Shown: positions 25,588 to 35,857, numbered from the stretch's first letter. The stretch: DNA of 64,000 nt from Nocardioides luti (GCF_014212315.1 NZ_JACKXE010000001.1:3658001-3722000); one strand, 5' to 3'. The notes: generated by a model from the letters alone, not told the origin. A program made the numbers and translations.

Positions 25588-27066
25588 ATGCGCCGGATCG
25601 CCGTCACCCTCGTCCTGGGTGTGCTCACCGCGCTGCTGTCGCTGCCGGTCCTGGCGGCGTCGGCCTCGGGGAGCACCCTGTCCTTCGCGCCTGCCGCGCC
25701 CGTGCTGGGCCAGTCGGTGACCCTGAAGGGCTCGGTGCCGGCCCGCGCCCGACGCACGGTCCGTCTGCAGCGGCTGGGCGGCGGGTCGTGGACGACGGTC
25801 GCCACCAGGAAGACCAGCCGGAAGGGCACCTTCCGGTTCTCCGTGGACACGCCGGCCGCTGCGACGAAGTACCGCGTCGTCGCACCCAAGGTCGCCGGGG
25901 CCAAGCGGCAGGCGGCGGTCACGACCCGCACCGTCGCGGTGCCGGCCGGCCAGGCGCCGCAGCTGGTCGGCACCACCGAGCCGGCGGCGTACGCCGTCTC
26001 GAAGAGCGCCGTGGAGGTCTCGGACGACATGGAGTGGTGGGTGGTCGACAGCGACGACGACCTGGCGCCCGGGCTCGACCCGGAGTACTTCAACAACCTG
26101 TTCCTCTTCCACCGCGGCTCGAGCCAGCCGACCCTGATCACCGCGCCCGACGGGGTCGACACCCCGGCCGGCCCGTCGCTCAGCGACCTGTCGGACGACG
26201 GGCGCCTCGTGACCTACACGTTCTGGGGGCGCACCGACACCGGCAACTCCTTCACCGAGCTGCGGCTGTGGGACCGCGTGACCCAGGCGACCACCGTGAT
26301 CCGGCGGGTCGAGGACACCGACGACACCAACGTCGCGTCCGGCGCCTTCGGCGACACCGAGATCTCGGCCGACGACGCGACCGTCTACTACGCCTACGAC
26401 GCCGACGGCGACCCCTTCGACGCCCACCAGCAGCTGCTCGCGTGGGACCGGGCGACCGGCGAGACCACCGACGTGCTGGGAGGCACGCCCTTCGACGTCT
26501 CGGCCTTCGACCTCTCGCCCGACGGCCGCTACCTGGCCTACGGCGCCTTGGCCGTGGAGGGCGGGGATGTCAGCGGGGCGGGCGTGCACCTCCGCGACCG
26601 GTCGACGGGCGCCGACACGCTGGTCTCGGTGACCCGGGACGGCAGCGTGCCGAACGGGCCCACCTCCATCCCGAGCGTCAGCGCCGACGGCCATCACGTG
26701 GCCTACCTGTCCTTGGCCACCGACATCGATCCGGGAGACCACAACACCCACGCGGACACCTACCTCGTCGACACCCGGACGCTGGACACGACGCTTCTGA
26801 CGACGGACGGCACCGGCAGGTCCCCGAACGACCCCTACATCGTCAGGCCGGTGATCTCCACGGGCGGTCGCTACGTGTCCACCGGCTACCGGCTCGGCAT
26901 CTACGACATCAGGACCGGCTGGCGCCACGACGCGCTCTACGTGAAGCGCGCCGGCGGGGAACCTCGCCGCCTGTCCCGCGACCTCTTCGGTCTCAGCGCC
27001 GACGGCAGCAAGGCGTTCGTCGACACCGCGGACGGCAAGGCCGTGATCTGGACCAGGAGCGGCTGA
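25588..27066 (+). CDS. Secreted beta-propeller (PD40/TolB-like) protein with N-terminal Ig-like domain
   Basis: A 492-residue exported protein. A signal peptide (about 1-26, MRRIAVTLVLGVLTALLSLP) is followed by an Ig-like segment (about 30-115, VTLKGSVPARARRTVRLQRL). Several propeller-blade repeats carry ADD.G and SPDGRYLAY patterns (SLSDLSDDGRLVTYTF, DLSPDGRYLAY, SVSADGHHVAYLS). Such proteins are generally scaffolds or binding proteins outside the cell. It follows the tRNA terminator and stands alone; no substrate or enzyme activity can be named. Confidence 0.75.
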   Translation: MRRIAVTLVLGVLTALLSLPVLAASASGSTLSFAPAAPVLGQSVTLKGSVPARARRTVRLQRLGGGSWTTVATRKTSRKGTFRFSVDTPAAATKYRVVAPKVAGAKRQAAVTTRTVAVPAGQAPQLVGTTEPAAYAVSKSAVEVSDDMEWWVVDSDDDLAPGLDPEYFNNLFLFHRGSSQPTLITAPDGVDTPAGPSLSDLSDDGRLVTYTFWGRTDTGNSFTELRLWDRVTQATTVIRRVEDTDDTNVASGAFGDTEISADDATVYYAYDADGDPFDAHQQLLAWDRATGETTDVLGGTPFDVSAFDLSPDGRYLAYGALAVEGGDVSGAGVHLRDRSTGADTLVSVTRDGSVPNGPTSIPSVSADGHHVAYLSLATDIDPGDHNTHADTYLVDTRTLDTTLLTTDGTGRSPNDPYIVRPVISTGGRYVSTGYRLGIYDIRTGWRHDALYVKRAGGEPRRLSRDLFGLSADGSKAFVDTADGKAVIWTRSG

Positions 27067-27099
27067 GCCGGCGTACCAGCCGTCTGTGACGATGGCGGC

Positions 27100-27585
27100 A
27101 TGAGCGAGACCGACCTCCGAACGCACCAGCAGTCCGTGAGCGTCGCAGCATCTGCGGCGTCGCTCTACGAGCTGGTCTCCGACGTCACACGGACCGGGGA
27201 GTGGAGCCCCGTCTGCGCTGCCTGCTGGTGGGACGACGAGGCTGCTGCCGGTCAGGTGGGTGCGTGGTTCACCGGACGCAACGAGCTCCCGGACCGCACC
27301 TGGGAGACCCGCTCACAGGTCGTGGCGGCCGAGCCGGGTCGCGAGTTCGCGTGGATGGTGGGCGGCCGCTTTGTGCGCTGGGGGTTCACGCTCGCCGAGG
27401 GGGAGGCCGGCACGACGCTCACCGAGTCCTGGGAGTTCCTCCCGGACGGCATCGCGATGTTCGGCGACAAGTTCGGCGACGAGGCGCCCGCCCAGATCGC
27501 CGACCGCACCCGGCAGGCGCTCGACGGGATCCCCAGGAGCCTGGCCGCGATCAAGCGCATCGCCGAGTCCGGCGACGGGGCCTGA
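27100..27585 (+). CDS. SRPBCC family protein
   Basis: A 161-residue protein of the START/Bet v1-like fold. It has the usual opening helix and strand (VSVAASAASLYELVSDVTRTGEWSP), the middle strand FAWMVGGRFVRWGFTL, TTLTESWEF and a long C-terminal helix. The fold binds hydrophobic ligands or forms polyketide cyclases; nothing here points to a particular ligand. The ATG start lies 33 bp after the propeller gene. It converges with the haloacid dehalogenase gene, with 18 bp between stops. Confidence 0.8.
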   Translation: MSETDLRTHQQSVSVAASAASLYELVSDVTRTGEWSPVCAACWWDDEAAAGQVGAWFTGRNELPDRTWETRSQVVAAEPGREFAWMVGGRFVRWGFTLAEGEAGTTLTESWEFLPDGIAMFGDKFGDEAPAQIADRTRQALDGIPRSLAAIKRIAESGDGA

Positions 27586-27603
27586 GGATCGACCCCGGCC
27601 CGC

Positions 27604-28281
27604 TCAGCCCAGCTGGCGCGCCAGGTCGAGCACGGACGTGGCCTCGACGTCGGGCCGGCTGAAGTAGCGGGGGTAGCCCGCGCCGGACCGGTTGATCCAC
27701 GCCGTCGTCAGGCCGGCCCGGCGGGCTCCTTCGATGTCCCACGGATGGACCGCCACCAAGAGCGCCGCGGCGCGGTCGTCGAGGCCGCAGGCGTCGAGGG
27801 CGAAGGTGTACGCCGCGCGACCAGGCTTCCAGGCGGGAGCGTCCTGCACCGTGAGCAGCCGCTCGAACCGGTCCCGGAGCCCGGCACCCTCCAGCAGCGC
27901 CTCGGCGACGGAGGTGGCGCCGTTGCTGAGCGTCACGAGACGTCGGCCCTGCTCGGCGAGCGCGGTGATCCCCTCCGCGACGTCGTCGTGCAGCCCGAGG
28001 GAGGTCAGGCCGTCCAGCACGTGCGCGACGGCGTCCTCGTGCCCGCCCGGTGAGCGGGACTCGGCCAGCAGGACCTCGAGCGAGCCGCGGGCCAGCTCCG
28101 CGAAGTCGGGGTTGGCGCCCGTGACGGTCAGGGCGAAGCCATCACGCAGGAGGCCGGCGAACCACGTCGCCGCCTCGTGGCGGTCCCGCCCCACCTGCTC
28201 GAAGCGCTCCTGCAGCGGCGACATGTCGGAGAGGGTCTCGTTGACGTCGAAGACGATGAGACGGGGCTGGGGGACGGGCAT
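27604..28281 (-). CDS. Haloacid dehalogenase type II (HAD superfamily)
   Basis: A 225-residue HAD hydrolase. Motif I is VFDVNET with nucleophile D12 and asparagine in place of the second aspartate, motif II is TLSNGAT, motif III is APAWKPG (lysine about 152) and the type II signature is VAVHPWDIEGA. Asparagine in DVNET is typical of L-2-haloacid dehalogenases, which use direct aspartyl attack on a halogenated acid. The true substrate is unproven; many relatives act on other small acids. It stands divergent from the aldo/keto reductase. Confidence 0.82.
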   Translation of the reverse strand: MPVPQPRLIVFDVNETLSDMSPLQERFEQVGRDRHEAATWFAGLLRDGFALTVTGANPDFAELARGSLEVLLAESRSPGGHEDAVAHVLDGLTSLGLHDDVAEGITALAEQGRRLVTLSNGATSVAEALLEGAGLRDRFERLLTVQDAPAWKPGRAAYTFALDACGLDDRAAALLVAVHPWDIEGARRAGLTTAWINRSGAGYPRYFSRPDVEATSVLDLARQLG

Positions 28282-28311
28282 CTGGTCAGTCTGTCACCGC
28301 GCCGGAGATAG

Positions 28312-29406
<1,095 letters not shown>

Positions 29407-29412
29407 CCCGCC

Positions 29413-29466
29413 GCGGGACGTCATGCGGACGGGGCACCCGCCTGCTCCGGTCGTCTGACGTCCCGC
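29413..29466 (+). terminator. Stem-loop downstream of the aldo/keto reductase
   Basis: gcgggacgtca (29413-29423) pairs perfectly with tgacgtcccgc (29456-29466), leaving a 32-nt loop. It is the only structure in the 135-bp gap before the CtaG-like gene, and its loop is large for an intrinsic terminator. Confidence 0.4.
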
Positions 29467-29541
29467 GCCCTCGCGTGAGCCAGGTCGCACCCGGCGACCA
29501 CCGGGTGCGCCCTGTCCCCGACCGGGGGTGATCATGGAGAG

Positions 29542-30546
29542 GTGCACGACATGCCCTCGACGCTGCCGCCGTTCTCGTGGCACGCCCTGCTCCACACCTG
29601 GCACGCACAACCGGCGTGGACGGCCTTCGCGGCCGTCGCGCTGGCGGCGTACGTCGCCGGGCTGGTGACCTGCCGCCGGCACGGGGTCCGCAGCGTCAAC
29701 GCGGGGCGCGTCGCGTGCTTCGTCGCCGGCCTGGTGGTCCTGGTGCTGACGGTGAGCTCGGCGATCGACGTCTACGCGATGGCGCTGTTCTGGGACCACA
29801 TGGTCGAGCACCTGCTGCTGATCATGGTCGTGCCGGCGCTGCTCGTCCTCGGCCACCCGCTCACCGTGCTGCGCGCGGCCGCGGAGACCCGTGGCCGCGC
29901 GGACCGGGTCGACCGGGTGCTGCGCTCGGCGCCGGTGGCGTTCGTGACGCACCCGGCCGTCGGCGTGGCGGTCTACGCCGGCACGATCGTCGGCACCCAC
30001 CTGACCGGGTTCATGGACGCGATGGCGCAGTCGTCGTGGCTGATGGGGGCCGAGCAGGTGCTCTACGTCGGGTCCGGCTACCTCTTCCTGCTGACCCTGA
30101 TCGGCTACGAGCCGATCCGCTGGCGGGTCTCGAACCTCGCCAGGGTCGCGCTGGTGCTGCTGGCGATGACGCCCGACACCGTGGTCGGGATCGTGCTGCT
30201 GCAGACCGACACCGACCTCTTCCCGGTGATGGAGGGGGCGCACCCGGCCTGGGCGCCCACGCCCGTGCACGACCTGAACATCGGCGGCGGCCTGATGTGG
30301 GCGGCCGGCGACGGCCTGATGATGGTGCTCGGCATCGTCGTGATCATCGCGCTGATCTCCGACCAGGCCCAGCAGTCCGTGCTCGGCTCCCGGCTCGAGA
30401 GCATCCGGCGCCGGACGCTCGCCGGCCAGGTCGCCCGCGGCGACGACAGCCAGGCGCCGCTGGCCGACGACATCGACGTGGACGACGACGACGCGATGCT
30501 CGACGCCTACAACCAGATGCTGGCCCGGCTCAACCGTCCCTCCTGA
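29542..30546 (+). CDS. Cytochrome c oxidase assembly protein, CtaG/caa3 type
   Basis: A 334-residue multi-spanning membrane protein (about seven to nine segments) of the CtaG_caa3 family. Features include FSWHALLHTWHAQPAW near the N-terminus, ALFWDHMVEHLLLIMVVPALLVLGHPL (about 76-102), GTIVGTHLTGFMDAM and LIGYEPIRWR. In Bacillus CtaG is needed for assembly of the caa3 oxidase copper centre. The start is GTG 29542, with ATG 29551 possible. The tail is acidic and cytosolic. No oxidase subunit gene lies in the window. Confidence 0.85.
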   Translation: MHDMPSTLPPFSWHALLHTWHAQPAWTAFAAVALAAYVAGLVTCRRHGVRSVNAGRVACFVAGLVVLVLTVSSAIDVYAMALFWDHMVEHLLLIMVVPALLVLGHPLTVLRAAAETRGRADRVDRVLRSAPVAFVTHPAVGVAVYAGTIVGTHLTGFMDAMAQSSWLMGAEQVLYVGSGYLFLLTLIGYEPIRWRVSNLARVALVLLAMTPDTVVGIVLLQTDTDLFPVMEGAHPAWAPTPVHDLNIGGGLMWAAGDGLMMVLGIVVIIALISDQAQQSVLGSRLESIRRRTLAGQVARGDDSQAPLADDIDVDDDDAMLDAYNQMLARLNRPS

Positions 30547-30587
30547 CACCCCGCCCCGAGACACGGCCCCGGGCGACGGGTGGCAGG

Positions 30588-31133
30588 ATGCGGGCCGTGA
30601 CGATCACGGCAGCAGCGGACGGTTCAGCGCTCGGCAACCCCGGCCCGGCGGGCTGGGGCTGGTACGTCGACGAGGACTGCTGGGCGGTCGGCGGCTGGGC
30701 CCGCGGCACCAACAACATGGCCGAGCTGACCGCCGTCCTGGACCTGCTGCAGCAGACCGCGCACCTCGACGAGGACCTGCTCGTCTACTGCGACAGCACC
30801 TACGTCATCAACTCGATCACCAAGTGGATGGCCGGCTGGAAGCGCAAGGGCTGGAAGAAGGGCGACGGCAAGCCCGTCCTCAACATCGAGATCATGCAGG
30901 CGCTCGACGCCGCGATGAACGGGCGGCGCGTGAAGTTCGCCTGGGTCAAGGGCCACTCCGGCCACCCGCTCAACGAGGCGGCCGACCGGCTCGCCAACGG
31001 CGCCGCGCAGGCGTGGAGGAGCGGCGCGGCCCCCGACGGCGGCCCGGGTTTCCCCGGTGCCGTGACGCACCACCCCGAGCCGGCCCCCAAGCCGCCGGCG
31101 TACGACGACGCGGACCTGTTCAGCGGCCTCTGA
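30588..31133 (+). CDS. rnhA: Ribonuclease HI
   Basis: RNase HI cuts the RNA strand of RNA-DNA hybrids. The 181 residues contain the four acidic ligands in order: D in AAADGSALGNPG (about 11), E in NNMAELTA, D in VYCDSTY and D in NEAADRLAN. KWMAGWKRKGWKK is the basic substrate-binding handle. A proline-rich 30-residue tail extends past the domain. The ATG at 30588 has GGCAGG upstream; GTG 30597 is possible. It follows the CtaG gene after 41 bp. Confidence 0.93.
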   Translation: MRAVTITAAADGSALGNPGPAGWGWYVDEDCWAVGGWARGTNNMAELTAVLDLLQQTAHLDEDLLVYCDSTYVINSITKWMAGWKRKGWKKGDGKPVLNIEIMQALDAAMNGRRVKFAWVKGHSGHPLNEAADRLANGAAQAWRSGAAPDGGPGFPGAVTHHPEPAPKPPAYDDADLFSGL

Positions 31134-31148
31134 GGCTCAGCGCTGGAC

Positions 31149-31964
31149 TCAGCGCGCGTCGACCGGGATCGGCCGCTGGACGTCGTGGCCGGACCGGTGC
31201 GCCCAGGTGACCAGGGCCGCGATCACCACGACGAGGATGCCGACCAGCTTCAGGTCGCCGAAGCCCAGGCCGCCGCCGATGCTGTGGTCCTTGCCGATCC
31301 AGTCGGCGAACGACGCACCCAGCGGCCGGGTCAGCACGTAGGCCGCCCAGAAGCACAGCGTGGCGTTCACGCCCAGGCGCCAGGCGACGAGCGGCACCAG
31401 GATCGCCGCGAGGAACAGCCAGCCCGACGCCAGGAAGCCCAGGTGCATCGTGAGCCCGGTCAGGTCGCCGACCGCCGTGCCCAGCGCGAAGGTCGCGATC
31501 ACCGTGGCCCAGTAGAGCCGCTCGCGCCGGACGGTGTCGATGTGGTGGATCGACAGGGTGCCCTCGGTGCGGTGCCAGAACGTGAAGAGCCCCGCGACGA
31601 CGAGCGCGTAGAACGCCGAGGTCACGTAGTACGACAACCCGGTCGCCACGTGCAGGATGTCGGCCATGATCGTGCCGAAGACGGCGACCATCGAGACGCA
31701 GAACCAGTACGTCGGGGCGTGGTAGCGATCGCTGCGCAGCTGCAGCCCGAGGGCGAGCGCGAAGCCGCCCACGCCGACGATCCCGCCGAGCACCAGGCTG
31801 GTCTCGCCGAGGCCGTCGGAGGCGGCCTCGCCCATCCCGGTCGTCAGGATCTTGATCACCCAGAAGAGCGCGGTGATCTCGGGGACCTTCGCGGCGAGGG
31901 GTTGGCGGGTGAGGCGGGAGCCCCCGCGCTGCGTAGGCAGGTCGGTCGTCGTGGAAGTCGTCAC
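31149..31964 (-). CDS. COG4705-type multi-spanning membrane protein
   Basis: A 271-residue protein of about eight membrane segments with an internal repeat-like pattern: KVPEITALFWVIKILTTGMGEA at the N-terminus and RERLYWATVIATFALGTAVGDL halfway through. That is characteristic of the uncharacterised COG4705 family. The second half ends FADWIGKDHSIGGGLGFGD. The substrate and function are unknown; the symmetric halves would suit a transporter. It converges with rnhA, with about 15 bp between stops. Confidence 0.78.
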   Translation of the reverse strand: MTTSTTTDLPTQRGGSRLTRQPLAAKVPEITALFWVIKILTTGMGEAASDGLGETSLVLGGIVGVGGFALALGLQLRSDRYHAPTYWFCVSMVAVFGTIMADILHVATGLSYYVTSAFYALVVAGLFTFWHRTEGTLSIHHIDTVRRERLYWATVIATFALGTAVGDLTGLTMHLGFLASGWLFLAAILVPLVAWRLGVNATLCFWAAYVLTRPLGASFADWIGKDHSIGGGLGFGDLKLVGILVVVIAALVTWAHRSGHDVQRPIPVDAR

Positions 31965-32043
31965 CCGGGCGACGGTAGGAACGTCTCTCTGCCACGAACC
32001 TGACCGCGGAGCCGCTCAGCGACCCCCGGCCGCGTGGGCCTGG

Positions 32044-33153
32044 TCACACGGGCGGTGCCGGCACCACCCCGTCGGCCTCGAGGCGGTCGAAGAGGTCGAG
32101 GAAGCAGGCGAGCGTCGAGCGGTAGCCGGTGAAGCCCGCGGCCCGGCTGCGAGCCAGGTCGGTCAGGCACTCCATCTCGCGACCGAGGTCGCCGTCGGTG
32201 TGCCACCAGGAGGCGACCCGGTCCAGGTCGCGCTCGCGCAGGCTCTCCCGCTCGGCGAGCGCCGCCCACACCGGCCCGGCGTCCACCATCTGCTCCGCGA
32301 GCGGCCGCGGCTCGGCGTCGTACCCCTCGGCCTCGACACCGAGCCGCGCGGCCAGCCGGGGCCACAGCCAGCGCCAGCGGAAGACGTCGCCGTTGGCGAC
32401 GTTGAACGCCGTGTCGGCCGCCGCCGGTGTGGTGGCCGCCCACAGGAGCTGCTCGGCCAGCAGGCCGGCGTCGGTCATGTCGGTCACGCCGTCCCACTGG
32501 GTCCGCGACCCGGGGAAGACCATCGGCACGCCGCGCTCGCGGCAGATCGCGGCCTGTGCGGCGAGCGTCTGGCCCATGTTCATCGCGTTGCCGAGCGCGT
32601 AGCCGATGATCGTGTGCGCCCGGTGGACGCTCCAGGTGAAGCCGTCGCGCTGCGCGCCGGCGAAGAGCTCGTCCTCTTGGGCGTAATAGAAGTTGGGGTG
32701 GTCGAGCCGTGCCTCGTCCTCGTGGAACGGCGTGTCCGGGACCTCGCCCTGGCCGTAGGCCTCGAAGGGGCCGAGGTAGTGCTTGAGCCCGGTCAGCAGA
32801 GCCACGTGACGCACGCTGCCGGCCGGACGGACCGCCTCGAGGACGTCGCGGACCATGCCGGCGTTGACGCGGATGTTCTCGGCCTCGGTGGCCTGCCGCG
32901 CCCAGGCGGTGACGAAGACGTGCGTCGGACGGTGCGCGGCGAGGGCCTCGTGCAGCGAGGCGGCGTCGGTGAGGTCGGCGAGCACGGGGACGACGCCGTC
33001 GACGTCGCTGGTGCCGCGCCGGGAGAGCCCGAGCACCTGCCAGCCCTCGTCCACCAGCAGCCGGCTCAGGGCGCGCCCGGCGATCCCGGTGGCGCCGACG
33101 ACGAGGGCGGTGCCGGACGGGCTGGCACCGGGGGACGGGGTGGGGGAGGTCAT
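32044..33153 (-). CDS. PRISE-like SDR (progesterone 5beta-reductase/iridoid synthase family)
   Basis: A 369-residue extended Rossmann protein. The nucleotide loop is VVGATGIAGRAL (18-29). The key segments TGLKHYLGPF (121-130) and PNFYYAQED (153-161) carry the K...Y pair (K124, Y156) at the 32-residue spacing of plant PRISE enzymes, which reduce activated C=C bonds of enones with NADPH. Bacterial homologues are often labelled NAD-dependent epimerase or SDR; the 1,4-enone reductase assignment rests on these motifs. The gene is monocistronic and divergent from the AEC transporter. Confidence 0.75.
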   Translation of the reverse strand: MTSPTPSPGASPSGTALVVGATGIAGRALSRLLVDEGWQVLGLSRRGTSDVDGVVPVLADLTDAASLHEALAAHRPTHVFVTAWARQATEAENIRVNAGMVRDVLEAVRPAGSVRHVALLTGLKHYLGPFEAYGQGEVPDTPFHEDEARLDHPNFYYAQEDELFAGAQRDGFTWSVHRAHTIIGYALGNAMNMGQTLAAQAAICRERGVPMVFPGSRTQWDGVTDMTDAGLLAEQLLWAATTPAAADTAFNVANGDVFRWRWLWPRLAARLGVEAEGYDAEPRPLAEQMVDAGPVWAALAERESLRERDLDRVASWWHTDGDLGREMECLTDLARSRAAGFTGYRSTLACFLDLFDRLEADGVVPAPPV

Positions 33154-33208
33154 GGGTCGAGGCTAGGGGCGGCCGGCAAGCCGGGCCGGCGGCCGCTCGA
33201 CTAGCGTC

Positions 33209-34138
33209 GTGGCCGTGCAGGGGGTGCTGGAGGGGTTCGCGACGATCGGGGTCCTCATCGCCCTCGGGATGCTGCTCGCCCACGTCGGCATCATCGACCT
33301 CGCGGGCCAGCGGACCCTGTCCCGCCTGGCGTTCTACGTCGCCAGCCCGGCGCTGCTCATCACCGTCCTCGAGGACACCGACGTCACCGAGGTGTTCTCG
33401 CGCAACCTGGTCGCGACCGCCTCGGCGGTCGTCGTCACGGCCGGCCTCTACGTCCTGCTCGCGCGGCTCGTGCTGCACCGGGACCTGGCCGACACGGTCC
33501 TCGGCGCGCTGTGCGCGGCGTACGTCAACGCCGGCAACCTCGGGCTGCCCATCGCGGCCTACGTCCTCGGCGACGCGGCGTACGTCGCGCCCACGCTGCT
33601 CATGCAGCTGCTCGTCCTGCAGCCGCTGGCGCTGATGGTGATGGACTCGGCCGTCGCCGAGCGGCGGCTGTCCCTCGTGACGGTGCTGTCGCGGCCGCTG
33701 CGGACGCCGCTCATCGTGGGCTCGCTCTTCGGGCTCGCGGTGTCCGTGACGGGCATCGACCTGCCGCAGCCGGTGCACGACCCGCTCGCGCTCGTCGGCG
33801 GGATGGCGGTGCCGGCGATGCTGATCGCCTACGGCGTCTTCCTCCGGCTCGGGCCCCGCCCCGGCCAGGGCGCGGCGGTCGGTGAGATCGCGCTGATCAC
33901 CGTGCTCAAGCTCGTGGTCCAGCCCCTCACGGCGTACGCCGTGGCGCGGTTCGCCCTGGGGCTCGAGGGTCACGCCCTGCTGTCGGTCGCGGTGCTCTCG
34001 GCACTGCCGACGGCGCAGAACGTCTTCGTGCACGCGTCGCGCTACGAGCGGGGCCTGGTGCTCTCGCGCGACGTCATCTTCCTGACCACGCTGCTCTCGG
34101 TGCCGACCGTCATCGCGATCACGGCGATGCTGGCCTGA
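33209..34138 (+). CDS. AEC family transporter (auxin efflux carrier-like)
   Basis: A 309-residue integral membrane protein with about ten hydrophobic segments in two inverted halves. AYVNAGNLGLPIAAYVLGD (about 102-120) is the first broken-helix motif, and SALPTAQNVFVHASRYERG (about 272-290) the second. The two NP-like crossing segments are typical of AEC/bile-acid-fold transporters that export small organic acids. The start is GTG 33209, with GTG 33215 also possible. It is followed 29 bp later by the YcaQ-like gene. Confidence 0.82.
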   Translation: MAVQGVLEGFATIGVLIALGMLLAHVGIIDLAGQRTLSRLAFYVASPALLITVLEDTDVTEVFSRNLVATASAVVVTAGLYVLLARLVLHRDLADTVLGALCAAYVNAGNLGLPIAAYVLGDAAYVAPTLLMQLLVLQPLALMVMDSAVAERRLSLVTVLSRPLRTPLIVGSLFGLAVSVTGIDLPQPVHDPLALVGGMAVPAMLIAYGVFLRLGPRPGQGAAVGEIALITVLKLVVQPLTAYAVARFALGLEGHALLSVAVLSALPTAQNVFVHASRYERGLVLSRDVIFLTTLLSVPTVIAITAMLA

Positions 34139-34167
34139 GGGTCGGCGGCGGCGTCTACGCTCCCGGC

Positions 34168-35280
34168 ATGCCCGTCGACCAGCCCGTCCATCGGCTGTCC
34201 CGTCGGGACGCCCGCCGGATCGCGGTGCGGGCGCAGCAGCTGGCCCGGCCGCGGCCGGGCGACCTGCTCGAGACCGTGCGCCGGCTGCCCGTGGTGCAGC
34301 TCGACCCGACCAACGCGGTCGCCCCCAGCGCCGACCTGGTCCTGTGGAGCAGGCTCGGCGCGTCGTACGACCCCCAGCAGCTGCGCGACGCCTGCGACGA
34401 GCTCTCGCTGGTCGAGCTGGACGGCATGGTGCGCCCGGCCGAGGACGTGCGTCTGCACCGCGGCGAGATGCAGCGCCGCCGCGACGGCGTGGACCTCGAG
34501 GAGTGGCAGGAGCAGCGCCGCGGCTGGGTGCTGGACAACAACGGCTGCCGGCGCGACATCCTCGAGCGGCTGCGTGCCGACGGACCACTGCCGCAGAAGG
34601 AGCTGCCCGACACCTGCGTGCGCCCGTGGCGCTCCAGCGGGTGGAACGACCACCGCAACGTCACGATGATGCTGGAGAGCCTGGTCCAGCGGGGCGAGGT
34701 GGCGGTCGCCGGCCGCCGGGGCCGGGACAAGCTCTTCGACCTCGCCGAGCGGGTCTACCCCGACGAGGAGGCGGTGCCGGTGGAGGAGGCCGCCCGCCTG
34801 CTCAACGAGCGCCGGCTCGCGGCGCTCGGCATCGCGCGAGCCAAGGGCCCGTCGATGCCGGGGGAGCCCAGCGACGTCGGTGCGGCCGGCGAGCCCGCCG
34901 TCATCGAGGGTGTGAAGGGGGAGTGGCGCGTCGACCCGGAGCAGCTGGGCCAGCCGTTCGCGGGCCGGGCCGCCCTCCTCTCGCCGCTCGACCGGCTGCT
35001 CCACGACCGCCGGCGGATGGCCGAGGTCTTCGAGTTCGAGTACGTCCTCGAGATGTACAAGCCCGCCGCCCAGCGCCGCTGGGGCTACTACGCGCTCCCG
35101 ATCCTGTACGCCGACCGCCTGGTCGGGAAGCTCGACGCCCGGGCGGAGCGGGACCGCGGCGTCCTGCGCGTCGACGCCGTCCACCAGGACGTGCCCTTCA
35201 CCGCGACCGTGGCCGCGGCGGTCGACCGCGAGATCGACGACCTGGCCCGGTGGCTCGGCCTGGAGCTCGAGCGGGCCTGA
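34168..35280 (+). CDS. YcaQ-like winged-helix DNA-binding/glycosylase family protein
   Basis: A 370-residue protein of the HTH_42/YcaQ family. It has an N-terminal winged-helix block (LSRRDARRIAVRAQQLARPR, 9-28), VQLDPTNAVAPSADLVLWSR (about 46-65) and the C-terminal PLDRLLHDRRRM...YVLEMYKPAAQRRWGYYALP. YcaQ and AlkX relatives unhook interstrand crosslinks as DNA glycosylases, and the conserved QLDP-type segment belongs to the catalytic pocket. Catalysis cannot be settled by eye. It may be co-transcribed with the AEC gene. Confidence 0.78.
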   Translation: MPVDQPVHRLSRRDARRIAVRAQQLARPRPGDLLETVRRLPVVQLDPTNAVAPSADLVLWSRLGASYDPQQLRDACDELSLVELDGMVRPAEDVRLHRGEMQRRRDGVDLEEWQEQRRGWVLDNNGCRRDILERLRADGPLPQKELPDTCVRPWRSSGWNDHRNVTMMLESLVQRGEVAVAGRRGRDKLFDLAERVYPDEEAVPVEEAARLLNERRLAALGIARAKGPSMPGEPSDVGAAGEPAVIEGVKGEWRVDPEQLGQPFAGRAALLSPLDRLLHDRRRMAEVFEFEYVLEMYKPAAQRRWGYYALPILYADRLVGKLDARAERDRGVLRVDAVHQDVPFTATVAAAVDREIDDLARWLGLELERA

Positions 35281-35288
35281 GCGCCGGT

Positions 35289-35316
35289 TGAACCGTTCGC
35301 GCCCCGCCGACGTGTC
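35289..35316 (+). promoter_or_regulatory. Candidate ECF sigma promoter upstream of the CHRD-sigma operon
   Basis: TGAACCG (35289-35295), a 15-nt spacer and CGTGTC (35311-35316) lie 18 bp before the CHRD start. The motif and exact spacing recur upstream of the Rieske gene at 37081-37108. It resembles the TGAACC...CGT promoter class I recall for SigL-type ECF factors of M. tuberculosis. Confidence 0.6.
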
Positions 35317-35334
35317 CTCCCCAGGAGGTGGGAC

Positions 35335-35820
35335 ATGACCACGACACCCGCGCCGGTACGCCGGCACCGCACCACCCTCGCCCTCGCGGCCGCCACGGGA
35401 GCGGCCGCGCTGGCGCTGACGGCACTCGCCCCGGCCGGGCCGGCCGACGCCGGCGACGACGCCAGGCCCTCGGGGGCCACCCACCGGGCGGCCCAGCGGC
35501 TGGAGGCGGTGCTGCGCCCCAGCGGCGACCCGGACGGCTCCGGCGAGGCGCACCTGACCCTGAACCAGGCCCGCGGGCGGGTCTGCGCGACGATCACCTG
35601 GCAGGACGTGGCGACCCCCGACTCCGCGCACGTCCACCGCCGCTCGGACGGCCAGGTCGTCGTCGACCTGAGCGACGCCGTCACCGGTGGGCCGCGGTGC
35701 ACCACCGGGGTGGGCCACCGCACGATCGGCCGGATCCTGGCGCACCCGCGGAGGTACTACGTGAACGTCCACAACGCGACGTACCCCGCCGGTGCGATCC
35801 AGGGCACCCTGCACCGCTGA
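35335..35820 (+). CDS. Secreted CHRD domain protein
   Basis: A 161-residue exported protein. After an arginine-rich start, a hydrophobic signal segment (about 15-38) leads to a CHRD domain (about 48-161): RLEAVLRPSGDPDGSGEAHLTLN, VCATITWQDVATPDSAHVHRR and YYVNVHNATYPAGAIQGTL. CHRD domains are beta-sandwich modules common in exported bacterial proteins of unknown function. It has a strong GGAGG site before the ATG and is the first gene of the CHRD-sigma-anti-sigma unit. Confidence 0.85.
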   Translation: MTTTPAPVRRHRTTLALAAATGAAALALTALAPAGPADAGDDARPSGATHRAAQRLEAVLRPSGDPDGSGEAHLTLNQARGRVCATITWQDVATPDSAHVHRRSDGQVVVDLSDAVTGGPRCTTGVGHRTIGRILAHPRRYYVNVHNATYPAGAIQGTLHR

Positions 35821-35857
35821 CGGGAGGACACTGGGGGACGTGGCGGGAGGAGGGCCG

